Translations under genes and position numbers: made by a program | Notes under the pieces: generated by a model | Database searches by the model: none | The model's input: only the letters and a program-made list of their open reading frames with translations | What the model was told of the DNA's origin: nothing | NCBI GenBank assembly: GCA_030686995.1 | Contig: CM060692.1 | Location: 124,821,796-124,885,795 of the forward strand | Direction: 5' to 3' | Length of the DNA: 64,000 bases | Source of the DNA: Artemisia argyi | Lineage: Eukaryota > Streptophyta > Magnoliopsida > Asterales > Asteraceae | In this document: positions 56,891 to 64,000 of the stretch, piece after piece | Numbering within the stretch: the first letter of the stretch is position 1 | Layout of the letters: every line of letters begins with the position of its first letter

Positions 56891-57328
56891 TGTTATGTGT
56901 GTTTTGTATTTTTTTGCCGATTTGTGATACTTAATATGTGTTATGTGTATGTTATAATATATATTAAAAGTTTGGCCAACAAAGTTGCAGTTTGGGGGGG
57001 GGGGGGAATTGGCGCCTAAACTTTTAGCGGGGACGTGTCCTCGCCAAAAGTTGGTGTTTTACCCCGGAAAGAGTTTTCGGCGGGGACGTGTCCCCGCCAA
57101 AAGTATAGGCGGGAAAAATACCCGGGAACAATTAAGGGTAACTATTTTGGTCAAACTTGCAAAATATCAAAAATACTTTCGGCGGGGACATGTTCCCGCC
57201 AAAACTATGCGTTAAAAATTTAGTGGACGGTGAGCGAGATTGTGTGCCAGCTCAGCATCGTTTTTGTCGTTTAGCGACTTTCGGCGGGGACAAGGGCGTC
57301 CTCGCCCGTCCTCCTGTTTGTTGTAGTG
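56891..57328 (-). mobile_element. CACTA (En/Spm) element terminus with GGCGGGGAC subterminal repeats
   Basis: Read on the minus strand the end is CACTACAACAAACAGG at 57328. Within 330 bp there are repeated inverted motifs: GGCGGGGAC and its complement GTCCCCGCC occur near 57030, 57080, 57090, 57182, 57195 and 57283, often as a palindrome 'ggcggggacgtgtccccgcc'. CACTA termini and subterminal inverted repeats of this GC-rich sort are typical of plant elements; transposase binds them. A poly-G run lies at 56996-57006. The other terminus is not in the window. Confidence 0.65.
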
Positions 57329-57534
57329 TAATTATCTTTTTATACACAGTAAGAGAGAAAGTAGCTTCTGTTTGAGGATGTTTTAAGTGAAGAAAATGTC
57401 GTCACATCTTTTCCGTCTAGGAATATAAGAGCCAAAAACAAATTAGATTCACTAAAACTAAGGCTTCATTGACGCCGGAAAATCATGAAAAACAAAGACG
57501 CCATCTTGTGGGAACTAGAGAGACCACTACAAGA
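57329..57534. other. Spacer between two CACTA termini
   Basis: 206 bp without frames or repeats that I can recognise. It may be original host sequence or part of a larger element. Confidence 0.4.
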
Positions 57535-58400
57535 AAAAGTGCCTTTAGTTACTAATTATTTTGTGACCACTCATGATTTGGTCTCTATTATCATAGTTTA
57601 GTCACCAATATATTTGTCGTCACTTCATTTTCGTCATTGCCACGGAATTAGTGACCGTTACAAAATGTGGTCACTAAGTTGTCACAAATAACAAGTATAG
57701 TGACGACAAAAAATGGTCACATAGTCCCTAAACCGTAAATCTAATATTTTCAGTGGTGGTCACTGTCGAAAAAAAAAGGTAACTTAAGTTTAAAGACAAA
57801 AAGTAGTGGTCACTGGGTTTCTAAGTTAGACACGAAGGTGGGTGGTCACTCATTTATAAAATATTGAGAAAATAAATAGTGGTCGTGTAATCATTAAATC
57901 CCTAATCTACCAGTGGACAAATATTCCAGTGACTGCGTAAGTAATGGTCATTGAGTTGCTGAGTTAGATACTAAAAGTGGTCGTTTAAAAGAAAGTATGC
58001 TAAGTTTAAAGACCGAATATTAGTGGTCACTAGTTTTTTAAATTAGATACCAAGGTTGGTGGTCACTAATTTACAAAATATTTAGACGAAAACACTGGTC
58101 ACATAAGCCCTAAACTCCTAAACTTTAACCCTAACCCCTAAACTTTAACCTTGACCACTAAATTTTAAAGACCAAATATTAGTGGTCACTAGTTTTCAAA
58201 TTAGAGACCAAGGCTGGTGGTCATTGATTTACAAAATATTGAGACGAAAACACTGGTCACATAAGCCCTAAACTCCTAAACTTTAACCCTAACCCCTAAA
58301 CTTTAACCCTAACCCCTAAATTTTAAAGAACAAATATTAGTGCTCACTAGTTTTCAAATTAGAGACCAAGGTTTGTGGTCACTGATTTACAAAATACCAT
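57535..58400 (+). mobile_element. CACTA element left terminus with GTGGTCACT subterminal array
   Basis: It starts CACTACAAGAAAAAG, the standard plant CACTA terminal repeat, preceded by GAC (possible 3-bp duplication). For 860 bp the motif GTGGTCACT or its complement, with variants, recurs about 20 times. The distal half is organised as three tandem units of about 158 bp ('aatattagtggtcactag' near 58018, 58176 and 58334) that include CCCTAAA-like phrases. Such arrays are binding sites for the TnpA-type protein. The right end would lie beyond the window. Confidence 0.72.
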
Positions 58401-58629
58401 ATCGTGTATTTTTTCTAGCATGATATGGATACACTAACAATTTAAAGCATAATAATTACTTCTAAGACTTTATTATATTACGTACTTTTTTCTTTTATCT
58501 AAATAACTTTGATTAAATTTACACTTAAATAAGTTAATAAGTACTGTAAAAGATATTTACATTTTATTTAATTTACACTTAAGACAATGTAACAATAATT
58601 TTATTTAAATTTACACTTAAATAAGCTCC

Positions 58630-58775
58630 ATAACCTCCATTTTCATTCAAACAAACAAACACGCACCACCGTCTCTCACCACCACAACCGCACTCACCAC
58701 CATCTCTCACCACCGTCTCTCACCACACCACTGTCGCTCACCATCTTCTCATACAACCACTATCGATTTGAGGTA
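58630..58775 (+). promoter_or_regulatory. Putative transcribed leader of the CACTA gene
   Basis: A CACCAC/CTCACC-rich stretch ('caccaccgtctctcaccacc' repeated) follows 'cattcaaacaaacaaacacg' and ends 'cgatttgag' before GTACACTG, a possible 5' splice site. The composition resembles plant 5' untranslated exons. No ATG opens a frame in it. It lies where the first exon of a CACTA gene would be expected, just after the subterminal array. Confidence 0.4.
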
Positions 58776-59578
58776 CACTGTTAAAATTTATCATGTAATT
58801 TTAGTTTAGCTGTCAAATTCAAGTTCAATTTCTGTATGCTATTTAGTTTATCGATTTGAGGTAAACTGTTCAAATTTATTGTTTGCGCTGAATAACTGTT
58901 CGACGAAATGCCTTAGTTTACAGTATAATTTTTGGATGTACAGATCAAGTGTTTGACGAAATGCCTGACTAGTACTTTAGATTTGTGTATTATGCGTATT
59001 GTGTAGTAATTTTTTGTTTGTGTATTATGTGTATTGTATAGAAGCGGTCATGAAATAACTTGAATACTATCTATATAGGAAATAATCTGAGTTTGAAGTG
59101 TATAAGTAATTGTGAGAAATGATTCAAAATAAAGTTATGTTTTGGTGCAGAGTATAGATTAGCTAATGAAAAGATAGATTAGTATAGTATTCGGTTTGTA
59201 GGATCAAAGTTATGTTGTCGAGGTATGATCCAACCCGTTTTTTAGGAGTGTAAGATGAGATCAACAGACCGCCACCACCACCACCCACATTAGTTGTAGA
59301 GTCTTGTTTAGTTGTGGTAATTGTTGTTGAAAGTATATATGATATTGATCTTTCGACTCCCGTATTTTCTGTAACTTGAAAAGTAGATATGATCGTTTAC
59401 ACCCCTAATTCATGTCATGACTTGTAGGAAAGTTTATATTTGCTTAGGTTTCTATTGTATTATCAAGATCATTGTCAGATACTTGCTAGGTAGCGTGTAT
59501 GTCGACGGATTAACTTAAAGTTTAGAGACTTGCTACTTTGTCTTTGAAGAATCTGCACAGTCGCATTAGTGTGTGCTA
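58776..59578. other. Non-coding, intron-like DNA
   Basis: AT/GT-rich with no long frame. A 25-bp phrase 'tcgatttgaggta.actgtt.aaattta' occurs twice (about 58762 and 58849). Probably intron sequence of the CACTA gene. Confidence 0.4.
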
Positions 59579-59592
59579 CATTAGACATCATA
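59579..59592. repeat. Target-site duplication of the LINE, left copy
   Basis: CATTAGACATCATA (14 bp) is repeated exactly at 60468-60481, on the other side of the LINE fragment. Confidence 0.85.
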
Positions 59593-60467
59593 CAACAACA
59601 ACAACAAACCCAATCCCGCCGGGGCAGGGTATGGGGGAGGTAGAACATAGACAGATCCTGCCCCTACCACAGGATACACCCGGAGTAGAGAGACTGCTTC
59701 CAATGAGACCTCCGGCAAGTGTAGGTGTGCGGGTGAAAGAGCAAAGCAAAAGAGAGCCAAAAAAAAAATAATAATAAAATAAAATAAAAAAAAACGACAG
59801 ACAATAACAAGGAAAAAAATGGCAAACAAATGCAGTCAATACAAGTAAAAGAAAACCAAGAAACAAGGCACAAAGAAAGCAGATAAACCAAAGTAAGCAA
59901 ACACAGGGCAGAGCAAAGCAACGCATGGGCCTAAAGCTAAGGCAAAGCAACAGCAAGAAAAGCAGGCCAACCTAAAGGAGCAACACAAAGCAAGGCAAAG
60001 CAACGCACGGGGCCTAGAACTAAGGCAAAACAAAAACAAGCCAACGCAGAGGCAAGTCCACAAAGGAACGCCAAAAAAAACCTAACCCCCAAAAACACCT
60101 AAACCCACAAAGCCTCAGAACTACCCGCAAATCCTAATTCTATCTCTCCACGCATTCCAATCTGAGGTCATGTCCTCGGTCAAGAGCAGCTCCTTCAAGT
60201 CGAGCTTAAGTCTATCCTCCCACCTGAGTTTGGGCCTACCCCTTCTTCTCACTCCATCTACTACTAGCGCTTCGACTCTCCTAACCGGCGCTGATTGTGG
60301 CCTCCTCCTGACATGGCCGAACCACCTCAACCTTCCTTCTCTCATCTTCGAGATAATATTCTCGACTTCAAGTTTAGCTCTAAAAACTCCGTTCGGGATC
60401 ATGTCAAGCAAGGTTTTACCACAAGTCCATCTTAGCATTCTCAGTTCTGCCACCTCTACCCTGTTCG
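59593..60467 (-). mobile_element. 5'-truncated LINE (probably RTE-type) insertion
   Basis: The minus strand carries the C-terminal end of a LINE reverse-transcriptase protein, a 520-bp 3' untranslated region and a (TTG)n tail (complement 'caacaacaacaacaa' at 59593) next to the target duplication. A TTG microsatellite tail is usual for RTE-type LINEs, while L1 types usually end in poly(A). The 3' region has A-rich imperfect repeats ('aaggcaaagcaacgca'). The insertion is about 875 bp and lacks everything upstream of the protein C-terminus, as expected from incomplete target-primed reverse transcription. Confidence 0.85.
60121..60466 (-). pseudogene. LINE ORF2 C-terminal fragment
   Basis: From about residue 8 of the minus-strand frame (60486-60121) the protein reads 'RVEVAELRMLRWTCGKTLLD', then 'MREGRLRWFGHVRRRP', 'RRRGRPKLRWEDRLKLDLKE' and 'DRIRICG'. 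This is the characteristic end of plant LINE reverse-transcriptase proteins, downstream of the RT core. The first few residues of the open frame come from the target duplication, not from the LINE. The frame is open to a natural TAG, so the copy is not old, but with no RT core it is inactive. Confidence 0.85.
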
Positions 60468-60481
60468 CATTAGACATCATA

Positions 60482-61357
60482 ATCATAAGTTAATGATCTG
60501 TGTCAGCTTATGCACATTCTCCTGGCCTAGTAGCCTCTAGATAATGATATGAATAGTGGACTGGTTGTTTATAGAATTACACAAAATGGAACTCTTCTAG
60601 AATTAGGGAAAATATGTGGCACAATACAGCTGAGAAAAGGTTTGGCTTCATAAAGCTATAAAAGACATACAAGAGTTCTTTGAACTAGCGACAATATACA
60701 ACCCAAGTTAATTCTAAATACGGTATTAAGTCCTGAGATTGCATTTAATAGCCTGGTCATTTAAGATGCGCAGTATGTAGATCCATGGTCAAATCTCTAT
60801 ATCCATTCCTTTGAAAACATAGTGCTTAAATATGAATGATGTTGGTATTGGTCTTATACGAAAACCATGGTATTGGTCTTCCTTGTCTATCATTAACATA
60901 AACAAAGAGAGTGTAGATAACTTTTTACTCATATGGTTTATTGACTTCTCTTAGGCTAAATTGTTAGTTCCTCCTCCTATGTTGCTTTATTCTGTCATGA
61001 TGTTGAGTTGTATTGTTACTGCTCCCTCTATTCTATGCAAGATAATGTTTGAAAAGGCCTACTTTAGTTGTCGGGTTACCCTCTGTTTACTTATTCCAGT
61101 GGCAAATAGCAAGTATCTGAACTTTCTGTTGATATGCTCGTTATATGCATTGTGTTATTGAATCCACCCTATGTTTTTTACATTATTCTTTTTTGCTGCA
61201 CTCTTGGTAGAAAGGGGGGACGCATATCTTTAATGAACACATGTAAACGGGTGATTTAAAGTGAATGTTATTGATTCCCATAACATGAAAAGTCAAATCG
61301 AACACATATAAACTGGTGATAGTGTTGTATGTTGGAGATCCTGGTGATAGTGGGTAC
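60482..61357. other. No recognisable feature
   Basis: I see no frame, repeat or RNA gene in this AT-rich interval. A 66-codon plus-strand frame at 60961-61161 is hydrophobic but unlike any protein I know. Confidence 0.5.
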
Positions 61358-61374
61358 TTATTAGTAACAGAAAA

Positions 61375-61853
61375 TTGGAATCAGTCCTAGATGTATGGTG
61401 ATAGTGTGAAACAATTTTGTTCATGCAACTGAATCAATAGTACTAGTATTGATAGAAGATAACAGTAAAGCTTACACAAGTCATCATTTTAACAGACAAA
61501 ACACACCAAAATTTGGTTCATGGCTTCCAGAATAAGAAAGAAGCAAAATCTATAAAGCTGATCACAATAAAACTTAAGTTGCTCCCTTTCCTTTCTTCTT
61601 CTAGAGCTTCTTCATGTAGCACCAGCTACTGCCTTCTTCTTGCGACCAAGATCCTTATCATAATGTTGGAGGTACCATTGTTTGTAGGGAGCAGCATCAA
61701 CCTGAACAATAGCACCCTTCACCAAAGTCTGGGTTCTGACCAACTCATTGTTTGAAGCATTGTAAACCACATCCAAGATACGTGTCTTCCGGGTAACAGC
61801 TTCACTTCCCCAAGAGAAGTTACCAGTATCCAAGAGAAGCTGCTGATTTCTTT
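61375..61853 (-). pseudogene. RPS8: Retroposed 40S ribosomal protein S8 (eS8) pseudogene
   Basis: The minus strand from about 61833 encodes an uninterrupted, near-perfect stretch of plant cytosolic ribosomal protein S8 ('[20 protein letters not shown]', '[20 protein letters not shown]', 'GRKKK'). At about 61635 it jumps, with a frame change, to the very end of the protein ('YMKKL', stop, 'KKKGKGAT', TAA at 61574-61576). About 75 residues between are missing, and CAG has become TAG. The N-terminal third is absent. A 3' untranslated-like stretch continues to 61375. Exact 17-bp direct repeats (TTATTAGTAACAGAAAA, 61358-61374 and 61854-61870) flank the block, as for a retrocopy. I see no poly(A) tail. 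Confidence 0.82.
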
Positions 61854-62086
61854 TTATTAGTAACAGAAAAAAGTCCATATGTAGCTTACATACTCAGGTA
61901 ACAAGTTAAATAATTAGTACTGATGTATGTAGATTTACATCCGGTCTAGAAAGGCTAGTAATAGATATCAATTTTTACCTGAGCATTTGTATACTACAAT
62001 TATAGCCTTTAAATTAACATTTGTATCATGTACAGTCCCACTTATAGTTTCTGATCATGGTATATTCTTTGTCATCAGTTTTCAGA

Positions 62087-63203
62087 ATGAATGCCAAACA
62101 AGTTCTTGAACAGAAACAAAGTTCTTCTAACAAACAAATTAAAACTAACGCTCTTTCCAAGCCTTCTGGTCATAATCGCAATGTTTATCAGGTACCTTTC
62201 TTTTGTTAGTTTATTACATCTCTTGCTCGTACAATTCTTGTTTTTATTTTTTATTTTTTGATTAACATGTAGTCCTTTGATGCTAATTAAACACGTAGAT
62301 GGCTGGTCCCAGAAAAGGAGTCTCAAAAAGGGTTTGTTTTCAGAATTCAAGCAGTAACCAAGAAGTTTCAAAAGCCTATAACTCAAGTAAAAGTCGAATT
62401 GTACCACAACCGTACAAGTTAAGTAGCAGTCATGAAGTTTCAAATGCGTGGTAAATTGTTGAATGTAGATTGTACTAATGTTTCTGTTTTGTTTTTTCAT
62501 GAGTAATATAATGGGTCAACCCAACCCGTGACTCGTCTGACCCATTCTTGCAAATGACCCATAGTTTAGAGTCACAGTTAGGGAATTATATTGCTTTTCA
62601 ATTTGATGGAGGTTTTTTCCTTTCATTATATATTAGGAAAATTCAACCTTCAATCGGAAATGTGAGAGGTCAGATCATACGATAGATTCACAGATAGGGT
62701 ATCAACACAAAAATCAATAGTATAAGTTGCACGTGAAATACAAGGAGTTTCCTACACATGAGGAGGCAATGGAAGATCCCCCAAGTGGCATTGAACATCC
62801 TGACTGGGTTAAGCTTTGTCAAAAGTTTGTGAGTGAGAAGTTTCAAGTATAAAGTTCATTTTTTCTATAATTTTTAGTATTTTGTTTATGAAAATACTTT
62901 TAAACTGTAATCCTTTAAATTTTGCAGAAGTTAAGCACCCAAAATAAGAACAGGTCGTTCAATGTGATTCCACCTGCTGTCGGTACAAAATCCGCTGTAA
63001 GAATAATTGATATGGTTAGTAGGTTTTGTAAAACTTTGTTATTCATTATTCATGTGTGTGTGTGTATATTTGAAATTATGGTTTCTATATGAAACTAGAG
63101 AAGGAGACAAGGAAAAGAAGTGACTGCAATTGATGGCTTTCAAATTGCACATTTTTGTGAGAAGAAAAATAAAATGGTTAATGAGGAAGCTGATGCGGTT
63201 TTG
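62087..63203 (+). CDS. Spliced transposase-like gene, partial (plant En/Spm 'Ptta' type)
   Basis: Several short exons with good borders can be read on the plus strand: 62087-62191 (ATG in 'MNAKQVLEQKQSSSNKQIK', donor CAG|GTACC), about 62299-62450 ('AGPRKGVSKRVCFQ', Lys/Ser-rich), 62721-62846 ('EDPPSGIEHPDWVKLCQKFV'), 62928-63014 ('NKNRSFN', 'VGTKSAVRI') and 63099-63203 ('IDGFQIAHFCEKKNKMVNEE', donor TTG|GTATGC). The last three keep phase and follow the order P.W..L...(F)-NK.NR-GTKS-..(F)..H.(K)..-VNEEA of the plant transposase (Ptta/En/Spm) domain, the TnpA-like DNA-binding partner of CACTA transposases. The phase from exon 2 to exon 3 does not fit exactly, so one border is wrong or the gene is damaged. 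Its first exon may be at about 58630. Confidence 0.6.
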
Positions 63204-64000
63204 GTATGCTCTGCTACTATGTACTTCGTTTATAATTTCAAAAGGGCATTAAATTTTATAAACTACTGTAATAGTTAAAGTGACCTAAGTAATGTTGGTA
63301 AAACAGTGGGTACACCAGTGGAAATATGTTTGGTTAAAGTGATCTTCAATAGAATGAGTAGCCATGAGAAACATCTTTACTTGTTTTCACTAATAAATTG
63401 ATATTATATTGAGACGACATCCGGTAATTTTTACACTATAGTCTTAAGAATTTGACTCTAGACTATTAAAAGTTGCGTTACAGCACACATATAGGAATGA
63501 TTAGAACTGAACTCTAGGAATCCATTTACATCTATGCATATAGTTAAGTTTGAGTCTTTCACTGTCATATTGTTTATAGGGTACATGTTAGTGAATGCTG
63601 AAGCTAGCCTTTCAGAATCGAGTATTATAATCATCTTTTGGAGCTCTACTTAATTCATGCAGATTCACGAGTGTGTCTGACATGAAGTATAGCGTAAGAT
63701 TTATGCTTGGGGTAGGTTTTAGAACTTTGTTGCAATATTGAGTTAAATTGATTTAAGTCCAATGTATGATTTGAAAATTTGTCTCAGATGATTAAAAGCT
63801 CTATGTGTGTTTATTAGTAGAAAAGGATCATGGTGTTAATGCATGCTTTGTTTTTCATTTGAACTCTAAAGCAGTAGCATAATGGAGGCTTAAGCTGACA
63901 TAATTGAAGTCATTTGGTTTATATTAAGCTTTGGATGATTAAGATTCTGCACGTCATTTTTTTTACTTTTCTGCAACTATGCAACTAGTTCAGTTCATTA
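63204..64000. other. Intron-like or intergenic DNA to the window end
   Basis: AT-rich, no long frames. It is probably further intron sequence of the transposase-like gene, which is incomplete at the window edge. I cannot place another exon with confidence. Confidence 0.4.

Noticed and set aside
58120..58330. Interstitial telomere from a chromosome fusion
   Set aside because: The CCCTAAA-like phrases are irregular and are part of 158-bp CACTA units, not a run of heptamers.
59588..59956. Minus-strand frames of 80-122 codons rich in Leu, Phe and Cys
   Set aside because: They read through the A-rich, repetitive 3' untranslated region and tail of the LINE; the composition is an artefact of the 'gcaaagcaa' repeats.
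61612..61878. Functional short S8 paralogue
   Set aside because: The N-terminal third is missing, the C-terminal join is out of frame, a TAG interrupts the last codons, and the first 15 residues of the frame are unrelated flanking DNA.

Overview
The window is plant nuclear DNA, and almost all of it is transposable elements. Several coding fragments resemble predicted retrotransposon proteins I recall from the daisy family: acidic Gag-like proteins with repeated 'SMGDEHL'-type segments, a Gag with an '[14 protein letters not shown]' start, and a catalytically dead retropepsin-like protein. An Asteraceae source, perhaps near Tanacetum, Artemisia or Chrysanthemum, is therefore likely. This is inference from recalled protein style, not a database match. 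I see no intact single-copy host gene.

The left 56.7 kb is one nest of seven LTR retrotransposons, labelled here ME-1 to ME-7. ME-1 (minus strand; 54984-56734 and 1-1633, 3' LTR outside the window) is a non-autonomous Athila/Tat-like element. ME-2 (plus; 1634-54983, target duplication TAAAT) is an Athila-like gypsy element inserted inside the ME-1 open reading frame. ME-3 (minus; 3404-24466, both ends eroded) lies between the gag start and the pol of ME-2. ME-4 (plus; 6034-22200, duplication TCAAT) sits in the 3' part of ME-3. ME-5 (plus; 15798 to about 20220, truncated) sits in the 3' LTR of ME-4. ME-6 (plus; 31413-54298, duplication GTATT) is a Tekay/Del-type chromovirus in the 3' LTR of ME-2. 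ME-7 (plus; 34267-46484, duplication CCATG) is a copia element with two apparently identical 410-bp LTRs, inserted near the 5' end of ME-6. Four exact 5-bp duplications fix the order of insertion.

The pol genes of ME-2 and ME-6 are broken by stops, frameshifts and lost catalytic residues. ME-3, ME-4 and ME-1 carry only Gag-like or accessory proteins and would need enzymes supplied by others. Only ME-7 looks complete: a 1,416-codon Gag/coiled-coil frame overlaps a PR-INT-RT-RNaseH frame.

The right 7 kb (56735-64000) holds remains of two CACTA (En/Spm) DNA transposons. One ends at 57328 with GGCGGGGAC inverted subterminal repeats and a gene cut by ME-1. The second starts at 57535, has a dense GTGGTCACT subterminal array, and may own the spliced transposase-like exons at 62087-63203. 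A 5'-truncated LINE (59593-60467, 14-bp duplication) and a retroposed ribosomal protein S8 pseudogene (61375-61853, 17-bp direct repeats) lie inside the same interval.

The most novel-looking signals are four. ME-4 has a pair of homologous small membrane proteins encoded antisense, one behind its own TATA box and MSA-like CCAACGG motifs. The ME-7 leader has about 20 copies of a TTACGCGTAA/TTACGCATAA palindrome. The ME-1/ME-2 LTRs carry dispersed TGACGGCGTCA palindromes. ME-1 encodes a protease-fold protein without its catalytic triad.
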